From Geotrypetes seraphini (Eukaryota > Chordata > Amphibia > Gymnophiona > Dermophiidae): 64,000 nt of DNA. The stretch is from the NCBI RefSeq assembly GCF_902459505.1, contig NC_047085.1:351019836-351083835 (forward strand), written 5' to 3'. The translations under genes and the position numbers were made by a program. Below, piece after piece: positions 22,401 through 32,856 of this stretch (position 1 is its first letter; each line of letters begins with the position of its first letter). The notes below the pieces were generated by a model, which saw only the letters and a program-made list of their open reading frames with translations, searched no databases and had not been told where the DNA came from.

Positions 22401-23196
22401 CCGCTTTGATGTGTGAAATGAAATCTTCATCATGAAGGAGAAAGTTGTTGAGTCTCCAATGACGAGAGGAAGAGGGTGCAGACCAGTGAAGTGTACAGGA
22501 AACAGCTGCATGATCCGAAATTGTAATGTCATGGATCCGTGATGAAGAAACAAGATTGAGAATGTCCTTAGTGCCCAAGATGTAATCAATCCTGGAGTGG
22601 GATTGGTGAGGAGCAGAGTAGAAGGTATAATCTTTAGTTGAAGGATGGAAGAGTCTCCAGATGTCAGACCAACCATATAGGTCCATTAACTTAAGAACTG
22701 CAGAGCGAACGCCCAGCTTAGCCGGGCGGCAGGTGGAGGATCTGTCGATGAATGGATCAATGGGAAAATTGAAGTCCCCCGCGAAGATGGTATGTGATGT
22801 CAAGGAGGACGCGCTCACAGTTTGGAAGGACTGGAAGAAGGAGGGATCATCTGCATTGGGTGCGTAGATATTGAAGATGTTCAAGGGCTGACCAGCAATA
22901 GAACCTTCCAAGAGGGACCATCGACCGTTGGGGTCAAATTGGTGAGAAGAGAGCTGGAAGTTGAGGGATATCTTTATGAGAGTGATAACACCGTTTTTCT
23001 TACCCTGAGCAGGCGCAGTGAAGCTATGTTGTACCCAGCCCCCAGATAATTTTTGTGCTTCTTCCAAGGAGAGGTGGGTTTCTTGAAGGAGACAGATGTC
23101 CGCATCCAGATGTTTGAAATAATGTAGAATCTTTTTCCTTTTCATGGGATTGTTTATACCTTTGACATTAAGGGAGACGAGGTGAATTTTAACCAT
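19412..23196 (-). pseudogene. LINE ORF2 (endonuclease and reverse transcriptase), broken
   Basis: It would make the endonuclease/reverse transcriptase that nicks target DNA and copies the LINE RNA. ATG at 23196 starts VKIHLVSLNVKGINNP. The APE-type endonuclease follows (LLQETHL, GDFNFPID, SRIDYIL, SDHAAVS). Next come the reverse transcriptase blocks: APGPDGLSSEFF, NYRPISLLNLDYKIFAKIL, DAEKAFDRVEWNYLF and the catalytic SAYADDILLYL. The Tx1/L1-type C-terminal region runs to about 19412. The reading frame changes about three times (near 22.2 kb, between 21.98 and 21.89 kb, and near 21.29 kb), and an in-frame TGA lies near 19811-19813. Start choice: the first ATG just before the endonuclease. Confidence 0.88.
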
Positions 23197-23462
23197 AAGA
23201 AATGGTATCCAGGTGTAACTGAGGGCTATTAGTTGAAGTTGCGGAGGTGGAAAATAAGAGTGACCACTTGGGGGGAACAAAACAAAAGAGGAGAGGGAAA
23301 TCAAAATAGCAGAGTCATGCTTAAAGTGAACAAGATTAACATAACAAACGAAGCTCTTGAGATGGGGTCGCATGTTAACAAGAGGAGCTCAGCAAATGGC
23401 TCCGAAGCCCGCCTCATGGTAGCTACAATGAATAAGTGAATTTAGCCCCTCAGAGAGGCAAA

Positions 23463-24323
23463 TCAGGTCATGGCTCCCACTTGGTCATCTAGGTATTTTT
23501 GTAGATCTGCTGGAGTATCGAAGTTTTTAGTGACATTATGGTAAGTCACCCTCATCCGGGCTGGATAAAAAAGCCCATATTGTGCTCCAATATTTTTGAG
23601 CTGAGTGCGCATTGATAGGAAAGCCTTTCTTTTTTGCGCTGTGGCTTTGGAGACATCTGGAACAAACATGATCTTTTTGCCGTCCACTTTTAAATCTGAG
23701 ATAGACTTTGCTGATTGAAGAATTTGAATAGCCTGTGGATAGCGTAGTAATTTTAAGACGATGGGTCTCGGTGGCTTGGATGGCGAGGGAGGGCCCGAAG
23801 GGACCCTGTGCGCCCGCTCTATCTCCAGTGGAGGGGAGAATTGGATATTTAAAACTTTGGGGATGAAGGAGTGTAGAAACACCAGCATGTTTGTCCCCTC
23901 TGAAGATTCCGGGAGACCAATAAGGCGGACATTGCTCCGGCGCATGCGGTTAGACATATCTTCCATTTCAGCTTGTAGTGAGGTGATTTTATGGAGCTCA
24001 CGTTGTACTGCCAGATACTGAGAGTCATGCGTTGCTAGGCGCTCCTCCACGAGGTCTATACGAGCGTTGTGCTGTTTCAACTGCATCAGGATGTTACACA
24101 TTTCCTGCTTAATGTGAGCGGTGACAGTTAGGTTTTCCTGCATAAGATCTTTTAAAACATGTAGGTCGTTTGAAATAGAGACGCCGCTCTCAGCGGCGCT
24201 GGTAGCAGCGGCGGTGGCCTTAGCGGGAGATGGCGGCTCGTGCTTGGAGCGCTTAGACGCTGAATATGAGGAAACGGAGCTTGCGACTGTGGCAGAATCC
24301 GATTTGCTGGATTTGGTGGACAT
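23463..24323 (-). CDS. LINE ORF1 protein, intact
   Basis: A 286-residue open frame, the RNA-binding chaperone of L1-type LINEs that coats element RNA in a cytoplasmic particle. Residues 1-45 are Ser/Ala/Lys-rich and probably disordered. About 50-125 form a coiled coil (LKQHNARIDLVEERLATHD, LQAEMEDMSNRMRR). The central RRM-like part begins at SNVRLIGLPESSEG, with LEIERAHRVPSG and RPIVLKLLRY. The C-terminal domain ends GLFYPARMRVTYHN, FDTPADLQKYLDD. The length is typical of Tx1/L1-type ORF1 proteins. It is the only uninterrupted transposon protein in the window. ORF2 starts 266 bp downstream. Confidence 0.88.
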   Translation of the reverse strand: MSTKSSKSDSATVASSVSSYSASKRSKHEPPSPAKATAAATSAAESGVSISNDLHVLKDLMQENLTVTAHIKQEMCNILMQLKQHNARIDLVEERLATHDSQYLAVQRELHKITSLQAEMEDMSNRMRRSNVRLIGLPESSEGTNMLVFLHSFIPKVLNIQFSPPLEIERAHRVPSGPPSPSKPPRPIVLKLLRYPQAIQILQSAKSISDLKVDGKKIMFVPDVSKATAQKRKAFLSMRTQLKNIGAQYGLFYPARMRVTYHNVTKNFDTPADLQKYLDDQVGAMT

Positions 24324-24456
24324 TGTCGGAGGTGAAGGGAGTGAGTAATTACCCGATCGCTTGCTCTATAGGGCTAGAATGGCGCTGATCAGGCAGGGCT
24401 ATAACGGAGCGAGGGAGCTAAGCAGCCATCTTGTCCGTAGGCACGTGACGCCCCCA
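24324..24456 (-). promoter_or_regulatory. LINE 5' UTR with YY1-like and E-box motifs
   Basis: About 133 bp between the insertion edge and the ORF1 ATG. It contains CACGTG (E-box) and CAAGATGGC, matching the YY1 core known near the start of mammalian L1. An internal promoter is inferred. Confidence 0.5.
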
Positions 24457-24619
24457 GGGTTACAGAAACTTCTGACACAATGTGCCAAGTGTGTTGAACT
24501 GAGAGGTGAATATGTGGAATAACTTGTAAGTTTCATGGCTCCACGTTATTCCTGTTTTGAGTGGGCTGAGAACTTTTCAGCACCTCCTTGTAGAGCCGCT
24601 TTCTAGGCAACACTGATCA

Positions 24620-24890
24620 TGCTGGATCCAAGAGGATTCAGCTCTTCTGGGAGGAGAGCTGGATCCAGGTGAATGCAGTCCTTTAATAATAATAACTTTA
24701 TTCAGTCCTTTAGAGGGAAAACAATGTTGGATCTAGGGGGATGCAGACCTTCAGAGGGGAATCGGTGCTGAATCCAGATGGATGCAGCCTTTCAGAGGGG
24801 AAAGAGTGTTGGATTCAGAGAATGTGGTCCTTCAGAGGGGAAACAGTACTGGATCCAGGGGGGTTGCAGCCCTTCAGAGGGGTGCTTATC
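24620..24890. repeat. Minisatellite, about 41-bp unit
   Basis: About six degenerate units built on CTTCAGAGGGGAAACAGTG followed by CTGGATCCAGGGGGATGCAG. A short AATAATAATAACTTTATTCAG insert interrupts the array near 24684-24708. It lies just outside the right end of the mariner. Confidence 0.75.
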
Positions 24891-25189
24891 TCATCCGAAA
24901 AATGAGAAACATGGCACCCAGTGCTGTTTCATCTGTCGCTGCTGCAGTTGGTATACTGTAACACCCTGCAGTGGCCTCCTTAGTCACTTTCTCCCTGGTG
25001 CCACACTCATAGGAAAAGAACAGTATGTCTGAGTGGATGGGACACAATATGGTAAGACCGAGCAGGCCAGAGCTTACTGAAACTGTCAGTGGCACTTAAG
25101 AAAAAAAAAAACCAGCATCAGTTTTTAAGGTCGTATTCTGAAGAGCTGGGGGGAATATGGATGATCCACGTTTTACCCAGATCCACTTA

Positions 25190-25340
25190 TTGGTGATTAT
25201 AATTCCATTTTGATCATATACTTGTTTGTTTCAACAGACTATACTTCTTAATATCTTATCAATATGTACTTCTTAATATCATAACAATTCTTATGTAATC
25301 TGCCTTGAACCGCAAGGTAAAGGCGGAATAGAGTCACATT
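25190..25340 (+). mobile_element. LINE 3' end, L2-like
   Basis: The words ATCTGCCTTGAACCGCAAGG and TAAAGGCGGAATAGA are typical of LINE 3' ends of this type. The next L2 copy starts straight after. Confidence 0.4.
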
Positions 25341-25344
25341 AGAC

Positions 25345-26600
25345 ACACACTTGACAATGATTGAACACATGAATTTAGTGGTAAAAAAGTGCTTCCTGGC
25401 ACTATGGAAGTTAAAGACTATCAAAAAATACTTTGACCCATTATCATTTAGATTATTAGTGCAATCACTAGGGCTTTCTACACTGGACTATTGCAATATC
25501 GTCTTGGATGGTCTTGGGGCTCAAGGATCTCACGTATGAAGAAAGATTTAAAAAAATTGCGGCTGTACTCACTTGAGGAAAGAAAAGAACAGGGAGATAT
25601 GATTGAAACATATAAGTACATCACGGAACGCATCGAGTCAGAAGATGATATCTTCTGGCTCATGGGACCCTCGACCACCAGAGGGCATCCGCTGAAAATC
25701 AGGGGAGGGAAGTTTCATGGCGACTCCAGGAAGTACTTCTTCACCGAAAAAGTAGTGGATCATTGGAACAGACTCCCACTCCAGGTGATAAAGGCCAGCA
25801 GCGTGACGGATTTTAAGAGAAAATGGGATACTCACGTGGTATCTTTAAGGGAGTAAATTCAGGGGAGGGGATACTTGGAATGGGCAGACTTGGTGGGCTA
25901 TAGCCCTTTTCTGCTGCTTTTTTCTATGTTTCTATGTTTCTATACCCAAAAAAATAGTGAGGAAACTTAGAATTGTTGAGAACACAGCGGTCCGCTTGAT
26001 ATATGGATTGAAAAAAAGCGACCATGTTAGCCCCTACTACAGACTGCTGCACTGGCTGCCAGTGGAGGCACGAATAATATTCAAATTCTCTTGCATATGT
26101 TTCAATCTGGTTTGGGGACTAGCTCCTACCTACTTGCTATCTCACTTCGTACTATACAACCCTCTAAGACAAACCAGAAACTGCAATCTATTCATACCCA
26201 AGCATTACCGGATGTAAATACAAAACCTTTCTGTACCAAGCAAACAAACAATAACACTGGCTAGACAACTACATTAATGGAGCTAGACTGACCTACGACG
26301 CTTTTAGAAAAGGCATAAAAACTGCCTTATTCGACAGATATATCACCTAAACAGTAACTACACCAAACACTAAATCCAATTTCTAATATGTTCACTCCTG
26401 CGTATAAGTCTGAAATTCTTAACAAACTGTATATTGTAATTCACTGCTTTTTAAGATTCTGCATACTGTAATCCACTGACTATCTGCATATTGTAACTCA
26501 CTGATTGCCCAGCTCTCTTCAATGTGAACCACCTAGAAGTCACACGATTATGGCAGTATAGAAGAATAAAGTTATTATTATTATTATTATTATTAATAAT
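25345..26600 (+). mobile_element. L2 LINE 3' part, split by a CR1
   Basis: Before 25510 the frame reads KCFLALWKLKTIKKYFDPLS and LGLSTLDYCNIVLDGL. After 25944 it resumes as VRKLRIVENTAVRLIYGLKK, HVSPYYRLLHWLPVEARI. It ends in a (TTA)n tail near 26573-26597. The two blocks are neighbours in L2 reverse transcriptase, so the CR1 between them is a later insertion. Confidence 0.82.
25510..25944 (+). mobile_element. CR1 LINE 3' end nested in L2
   Basis: The frame reads RMKKDLKKLRLYSLEERKEQ, GDMIETYKYI, GHPLKIRGGKFHGDS, KYFFTEKVVDHWNRLPLQV, the terminal CR1 segment. The 3' end has repeated TTTCTATG. The terminal frame is still open, so it is a fairly young copy. Confidence 0.85.
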
Positions 26601-26689
26601 GTAATGTATATAGCACCCTCTTGGAATTATTTGGGATTTTTCACTATGAGATATTTAGCTTTCTATTAACTTCATTGAGCTCCAATTTC

Positions 26690-27060
26690 AGTAGTCATGG
26701 ACTTTTTGCAGGAGAGACTTAAAGGGTCTATCTGTCGGATCATTGAAAGTGCATTTTGCAGACTTTTCCTATTTCCAAGCGTGAAGGGGACAGAGGCTCC
26801 CTGGCCTCTCACTTAGATGTCACCTGGTTCATTAAAGGGGCTCTTCAGTTGTGCCCTCTAGTATATCCCCCTTTCCCTTCCTTGAATCTTAACACTATAT
26901 TGCAGGGTCTCCGTGTGAGCCCTTTGGATCTTATGGTCAAGGCAGTGTTCTTAGTGGTGATTATGTCAGCGAGACAAGTCTCGAAGTTGCAAGCAGGGAA
27001 ATGTATGGAAATTTCCTCAAATTTATGGAAGCAGGGCTCTCCTTACAAAACAAAACAGAA
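26690..27060 (+). mobile_element. DIRS-like retroelement fragment (recombinase region)
   Basis: The stretch resembles the tyrosine-recombinase region of the element at 30.3-32.9 kb (for example MVKAVFLVVIMSARQVSKLQ beside its counterpart there). It is a short broken fossil with no ends recognised. Confidence 0.55.
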
Positions 27061-27424
27061 GAAAAAAAAAGCAAGTTCAGATTCTCAGAAAAGAACAAAA
27101 CTATAACCTGGGGGAACCACCTAGATGAGCAGAGTGTAGCGATAACACAAGGAATGGCATGATATTTAGAATAAGTCACAAACTCAATACTGTCTAGGGG
27201 GGGGTGTTGTTATACAGTAATTCCCATTGGATTCAGGAAAAAAATGACTGGACTAAACAAGCTCTGGCACAGTTAGTGAATCTGTTGTATTGCAGATAAG
27301 AAGAACCAGTACAAAAGTAAGCAAGCATGCAGAATATATCTCTCTGGCAACACATGAATCACTAAATAGATCTGATCTGGTAAAGGCACTAATAATTTCT
27401 AGATTAGAATGTTTTTTTTTGTCC

Positions 27425-27560
27425 TAGGAGGTGGTGGAAATAGAGACTGTGTCTGAATTCAAGAGGGCTTGGGAGAGGCATGTGGGATCTCAGAAAGAGA
27501 AAGAGGAAATGGTTACTGTGGATGGGCAGACTAGATGGGCCATTTGGTCTTTATCTGGTG
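27425..27560 (+). mobile_element. CR1 LINE 3' end fragment
   Basis: It matches the terminal part of the copy at 7870-8680 (VSEFKRAWERHVGSQ, then ATGGGCAGACTAGATGGGCC). Confidence 0.75.
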
Positions 27561-27950
27561 AAAATACAGTCCTCACACATGCCAATTAGATTAATTTCCA
27601 TTTTCGCTAGACAAGGCAAAATTTCAGTTATGCTCAAACTTTAGAATGTTTCCAAAACTCACCCTATGAGTCTCGGAGTCCCAGGTGACGAAATGTACTC
27701 ATTCCTCAGAAAGATGATCTGGGAAGCAAGAAAGGCTTTTCCAGTCAGGGATGTCAAAGTTCATAGGTCTATGGGTCCAAGGACTATAAATCTCTTCTTG
27801 TACATACAGTGTCTTCGCTGAGGCTGTACAAACAGTCTTATGAAGAGTGTACAGTAAGTTACACAAGTCTAGCCAAGCAGACCACCAATCCCTGTCCAAA
27901 ATGTGGAATCACAAAGCAGCTGAGTAGCACTTGTCTCTTCATTATAGTAA
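27561..27950. other. No gene seen
   Basis: Unassigned. The minus open frame at 27699-27899 has no recognised domain. Confidence 0.35.
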
Positions 27951-28009
27951 GGCCCTGATTCTATAAATGGCGCCTAACTTCTAGGCAACAAGGAGCACAA
28001 TTGTCAATC

Positions 28010-28300
28010 ATCCGTTTGGTGTCATTTTTTCAAGGGTCCCGCGGCAACAAGGGGGCATCAGTGGAAAATCAGGGGCGGGAAACTGCACGGTGACACTAGG
28101 AAGTTCTTCACCGAAAGGGTGGTTGATCGCTGGAATAGTCTTCCACTTCAGGTTATTGAGGCCAGCAGCGTGCCAGATTTTAAGGCCAGATGGGACAGAC
28201 ATGTGGGATCTATTCGCAAAGATAGATAGGGAGGGTCATTGGAGTGGGCAGACTTGATGGGCCGTGGCCCTTATCTGCCGTCTGTTTCTATGTTTCTATT
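28010..28300 (+). mobile_element. CR1 LINE 3' end
   Basis: Terminal CR1 coding (KFFTERVVDRWNSLPLQV) and the tail TCTGCCGTCTGTTTCTATG. It appears to sit inside a GCGCCTA-type MITE, whose parts are at 27957-28005 and from 28301. Confidence 0.78.
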
Positions 28301-28329
28301 TATAGAATTGTATCCAGTGGTGCTTAAGC

Positions 28330-28415
28330 GGTCTTAGGCCACCTGAGAACGGGCTACTGAGCTTGATGGACCATTGGTCTGATCCAGTAAGGCTATTCTT
28401 ATGTTCTTAGGTACC
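28330..28415 (+). mobile_element. CR1 LINE extreme 3' end
   Basis: Contains GGGCTACTGAGCTTGATGGA and CTTATGTTCTTA, as in other CR1 3' ends here. Confidence 0.65.
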
Positions 28416-28469
28416 AGTAGGCATTGAAACCTTAGGCATACTCCATTTATGCCAGGGTTTTGTGGTCTA

Positions 28470-28745
28470 AATGAGTGTTCCCAAGTTGGGCGCATACCAG
28501 CACCTAAGTCAAACCATGCTCAGAATCTGCCTCTAGCCATGCCTACTTTGTGATAGGCACCTCGGAGTAGATGCCTACCTTGATAGTGGTAGGCACTGAC
28601 TTAGTTAGGCGCCTACAAGCGGATTAATTGTTTTTTAATTAATTTTAATGGCACTTTTCAATTAACAGCTCCAATTAAACCTAATTGAATAAGATAGATG
28701 CTTTGATCGGCTAGGCGTGCTGTTCTAGGCACCTAACTTCAGGAG
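28470..28745. mobile_element. MITE of the GCGCCTA family (copy 2)
   Basis: Shows GTTAGGCGCCTACAAGCGG, TTAATTAATTTTAATGG and CTAGGCACCTAACTTCAGG in the layout seen at 597-810 and 50640-50960. Confidence 0.55.
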
Positions 28746-28814
28746 GAAAAGTCCATAGTCTATTATTGAGAAAGACAAGGGGAAAGCCACTGCTTGCACT
28801 GTATTGGTTGCATG

Positions 28815-28900
28815 GCATATTGCTACACTTTCAGTTTTGGACAGGTACTGGTGACCTGGATTGGCCACCATGAGAATGGTCTAACCCAATAAGGATATTT
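28815..28900 (+). mobile_element. CR1 LINE extreme 3' end
   Basis: Contains GGTACTGGTGACCTGGATTG and the Gly-Pro tail-like words found in the CR1 copy at 5.9-6.2 kb. Confidence 0.55.
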
Positions 28901-29044
28901 TATAGACTCTGGGTCTGGCCTAAGTGCATTTACAACTTTCACATTTTTAAATTTTATCTTCTTTTAAAAATCAATAGTCAGCTTATCTTGATTTGTTTTT
29001 ATGTGTGATCTTCTTTAATCATATTCCAGTGCAAAGCAGTCAGA

Positions 29045-29105
29045 ATGTAATGTAATGTAATTTATTTCTTATATACCGCTACATCCGTTAAGTTCTAAGC
29101 GGTTT
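29045..29105 (-). mobile_element. L2-like LINE tail
   Basis: The stretch TTATATACCGCTACATCCGT and TTCTAAGCGG, with an ATGTA-repeat tail at the low end, matches the 3' end of the L2 at 11.69 kb. Confidence 0.55.
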
Positions 29106-29274
29106 TGCTCCCTGACATATTGACCACTGATGTCATCAAGGATATTAGTATGTTGGAGTCTGCAGTACACAGCCATCGCTGCTGCATGCCAGAGGAACAG
29201 AACCTTCTCCTTTACAAGTTTCCTATACACACTTATTATAGTTTGTATAGTTATTATAGCAGTAACCATTATTT

Positions 29275-30005
29275 CTTCCTCTCTCTAAGAGATCCCACAT
29301 CACTATCCCAAGTTTTCTTGAAATCAGACACAGTCTCTGTCTCCATCACCTCTACCGGGAAACTGTTGCATACATCTACCTCCCTTTCTGTAAAAAAGTA
29401 TTTCCTTTGATTACTCCTGAGCTATCACCTCTTAACTTCATCCTATGCTCTCTCATTCCAGAGCTTCCTTTCAAATGAAAGAGACTAGACTCATGCGCAT
29501 TTATGCCACATAGGTATTTAAACGTCTCTATCATATCTCTCCCGCATTTTCTCCGAAGTATATGTATTGAGTTCTTTAAGTCTGTTCCCAATACACCTTA
29601 TGATGAAGATCACGCACCATTTTAGTAGCCTTCCTCTGGTCCGACACCATTCTTTTTATATCTTTTTGAAGGTGTGGTCTTCAGAAGTGTAAACAATTTT
29701 CTAAATGAGGTCTCACCAGAATCTTATACAGGAGTGACAATACCTCCTTTTTCCTACTGGCCATACCTTCCCCTATGCACCTTCTAGCGTTTGCTTTCAC
29801 CTTTTCGACCTGTTTGGCCACCTTAAGATCATCACATAAAATCACACCCAAGTCCAGCTCGTCTCTTGTGCACATAAGTTCTTTACTTCTTAAACTGTAC
29901 TGTTCCTTCAGATTTTTGCAGCCCAAATGCATGACCTTGCATTACTTAGCATTAAATTTTAGCTGCCAAATTTCAAACCATTCTTCAAGCTTTGCTAGAT
30001 CTTTA
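29275..30005 (-). mobile_element. CR1 LINE 3' fragment
   Basis: Minus-strand frames read MHLGCKNLKEQYSLRSKELM, LGVILCDDLKVAKQVEKV, LVRPHLENC, then HESSLFHLKGSSGMREHRMK. It belongs to the same subfamily as 7870-8680. There are at least two frame breaks. Confidence 0.85.
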
Positions 30006-30257
30006 TTTTAAATTATTATTGAGTTTTCAATAGTACAATGACAAAAATACAAACTTTAGCAAATAAACATGAAAACCCCTGCAGCGCCCTCTAGGGTTCA
30101 GTGCTACCCTGACCCAATGCAGCAGCTAATTTGCTGAGGTCACAGCACCAGGTAGTAAGTGGAATTTCCCCCATGCCAGACTACACGTCCACCCTCCATT
30201 CTTCCAGTACCATGGCGGACTTTAAAACTAGCTAGCAATAGCTCTGCAAATTCATTT
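30006..30257. other. Unassigned DNA beside the DIRS element
   Basis: AT-rich then mixed sequence. No gene seen. Confidence 0.3.
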
Positions 30258-30386
30258 TTCCTTAGCAAAGCAGCAGATGAATCCAGAGACAAGTGGGGAA
30301 TAGCTCACATCAACCAGCATGTGGAGATAGAGAAACTGATTAACAGTTGGTCTTATAGACTGGTGTTCCTCTTGTTCATTCAGTTT
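30258..30386. repeat. DIRS left inverted terminal repeat
   Basis: Complementary over more than 110 bp to 32698-32856, with a few differences. Starts TTCCTTAGCAAAGCAGCAG. Confidence 0.88.
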
Positions 30387-32436
30387 TGCTCTATCTCCCA
30401 GCAGGGGTGGAGCTATTTCTCTAGCTCCTGGATTCCGGCTTTGCCGTGTGAATTGGTGAATTGGTGTTCATTTCTACTCCTCTGTTGAGACTAGCTCTCT
30501 TCAGCAGGACAGGGGTGCCTGGCTGATTAGTGCCGGCTTTGGGAGCTACACCTGGGCCCTCCCAGGTCCCTTCTCCACCCTCCCCTCCGATTGATTGAGG
30601 AGTTTCCTTGGACTCTGCGGTGTTCTTTTCTTCATTCCAGTCATAAAAAAAAAAAAAAAAAGCTTCCTGCCTGTGCTGAGCTGGGCCTTTTTGAGTCGTC
30701 TTTCTTTACAATTACCAGCTATATCCTTGCTTCATGTGGGGCAGTTTGAGAGTGTGGTGGTGAGTTGATTTCTGCTTTCTTTTGTTGTACTTGGTTCGTT
30801 CACGAGTGCCGGTTTGTTTTGAAGGGCGGCGGCGGCGGCGGCTTTCTCCGTGTAAAAAAAAAAAAAAAATTGGCCGGACCGGGTGATGGCGGCTGAGTCT
30901 AGTCAACGGTGTTCGCGCTGTGGGAAGCGCCGAATACTGTCGGGATTCTGCTCAGCCGGGTGTTCAGATACACCGGCAGAAGATTCTTTTTTGCAGGCGT
31001 GTGACTTAGCCATTTCCCGCGTCAGGAAGGCCTCATCCCGGAATGCAAAACTGCCTCGGTTCTTCAGCAGACGCAAGGAGAGGGGCTCGGAGGGGGTGGA
31101 CGCGTTAGCTCTCCCGTGGCCTCAGAATTCCCTTCTGTATGTATTTCCTCCTTGGCCAATGATAGGGCGAGTGTTACAATGCATCTCTCTCTTTCAGGGG
31201 AGGGTGATCCTGGTGGCTCCGGATTGGCCGCGTCGGCCATGGTACGTGGATCTGATTCAACTATCAGCAGGCGTTTGATTTACGTTCCAGGTGACTCCGG
31301 ACTTACTGACTCAGGGTCCGATCTCCATGGAAAATCCGGCCCAATTTGGTCTTACAGCCTGGCTATTGAACGGTCGCGGCTGAGGAAGAGGGGCTATTCG
31401 GAACAGGTTATTGCCACTCTGCTTCAAGCTAAGAAGATTTCTACTTCTGCCTCCTATGCTAGAGTCTGGAGAATTTTTGAGTCATGGTGCGGAAGGCAGA
31501 GGATTGCGCCCTTCCAGGCATCTCTGTCGGCTATTCTTTCTTTTCTGCAGGAGGGCGTATCTAAAGGGTTAGCCTATAACTCTCTGAAGGTTCAGGTGGC
31601 GGCCATTGCCTGTTACAGGGGCCGGGTGTCTCGCTCGACGTTCGCATCGCAGCCTGACGTGGTCCGATTCCTCAAGGGTTCACCATATCCGCCCGCCGGT
31701 AAAGCGAACCTGTCCAGCGTGGAATCTTAAACTTGTCCTTGGGAGGTTGCAAGCAGCTCCGTTTGAGCCTCTGTCTGCGGCGACTTTGAAGGATGTCACG
31801 TTGAAAACAGTGTTTTTGGTGGCTATGGCTTCTGCAAGACGAGTGTCGGAGCTGCAGGCGCTTTCTTGCAGGGAACCTTTTTTGCGTATTTCGGATGCTG
31901 GAGTGTCTCTGCGGACAGTGCCGTCCTTCCTTCCTAAGGTGGTTTCTTCCTTCCATATGAACCAGAGTTTATTCCTACCGGCCTTTTGGAAGGAGGATTG
32001 GGGAAAACGATTCTCGTTGTTGCGTCTACTGGATGTACGCCAGATGGTTCTACATTATTTAGGGGTGACTAACGACTTTCGGCGGTCGGATCATCTCTTC
32101 GTGTTATTTGCGGGCAAAAACAAGGGTATGGCTGCGTCTAAAGCTTCCATTGCTCATTGGGTCAAAGAAACTATTGCTTCGGCTTATTTGTTGACGGGGA
32201 AGCAAGTACCGGAGCAACTTCGTGCTCATTCAACTCGAGCATTGGCTACGTCTTGGGCAGAGTCCGGGGGTATGTCTTTGGAGGAAATTTGCCGGGCGGC
32301 TACTTGGTCGTCTAGGAATACCTTTTCAAAACATTACCGTTTGGACGTGGCTGCCTGTGCGGAGGCAAGCTTTGGCGCTTCGGTGATTGCAGAGGCGGCA
32401 TTGGCTTCCCACCCAGTTTGAGTTTGCTTTGCTACA

Positions 32437-32539
32437 TCCCACTTGTCTCTGGATTCATCTGCTGCTTTGCTAAGGAAGGTAAAATTATGTTCTTACCTGT
32501 TAATTTTCTTTCCTTTAGAAGCAGCAGATGAATCCAGAG
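32437..32539. repeat. DIRS internal complementary region
   Basis: The first part (to about 32476) is the inverse of the left end and the second part is the inverse of the right end, joined together. This is the circle-junction template known for DIRS elements. Confidence 0.88.
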
Positions 32540-32697
32540 CCCCACCCCGGTGGTCTATCTGTTTGTCTATTAGGTTGTTCAGTTGGGGTATTGTTGGTGA
32601 TTGTATTCTTGCATTTCGGATTTAAACGTTTAATACTGGAATGAAGATTTTTGGATGCTCATTTTCCTTTCTCGGGATGCTTGGGCAAGGTGCATAA

Positions 32698-32856
32698 CTG
32701 AATGAACAGGAGGAATACCAGTCTATAAGACCAACTGTTAATCAGTTTCTCTATCTCCACCTGCTGGTCGATGTGAGCTATTCCCCACTTGTCTCTGGAT
32801 TCATCTGCTGCTTCTAAAGGAAAGAAAATTAACAGGTAAGAACATAATTTTACCTT
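32698..32856. repeat. DIRS right inverted terminal repeat
   Basis: Inverse of the left end. The outermost bases end ACATAATTTTACC. Confidence 0.85.

Larger units (their letters stand above)
19133..24456 (-). mobile_element. Nearly full-length L1/Tx1-clade LINE
   Basis: About 5.3 kb with a 3' poly(A) (T-run at 19132-19147 on plus), a 5' UTR, intact ORF1 and broken ORF2. It sits inside a mariner transposase gene. The target duplication GGGTTACAGAAACTTCT (17 bp) is perfect at 19116-19132 and 24457-24473. The 5' end (minus strand) has GGGGGCGTCACGTG and then ACAAGATGGCTGC. Since ORF1 is whole and the duplication exact, the insertion is fairly young compared with its CR1 and L2 neighbours. Confidence 0.92.
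17371..24590 (+). mobile_element. Mariner element with two nested insertions
   Basis: The terminal inverted repeats read GATGAAAAGTTCTCAGCCCA (left) and, inverted on the right, GCTGAAAAGTTCTCAGCCCA. TA follows the right end. The body codes for a decayed mariner transposase in three parts, separated by a hAT element (18193-18898) and an L1-type LINE (19133-24456). Without the insertions the element is about 1.2 kb, the normal mariner length. Confidence 0.85.
30258..32856 (+). mobile_element. DIRS-type tyrosine-recombinase retroelement, broken
   Basis: Inverted ends and an internal complementary region (listed separately) give the DIRS layout exactly. The inside has a short Cys-rich gag-like start, a short stretch resembling the end of an RNase H region, and a long tyrosine-recombinase region up to about 32421 with the family's R, HxxR and Y positions recognisable. 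It is about half the usual length of a DIRS element and is broken in a few places. The well-kept ends and long open recombinase region suggest it is not very old. Confidence 0.88.
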
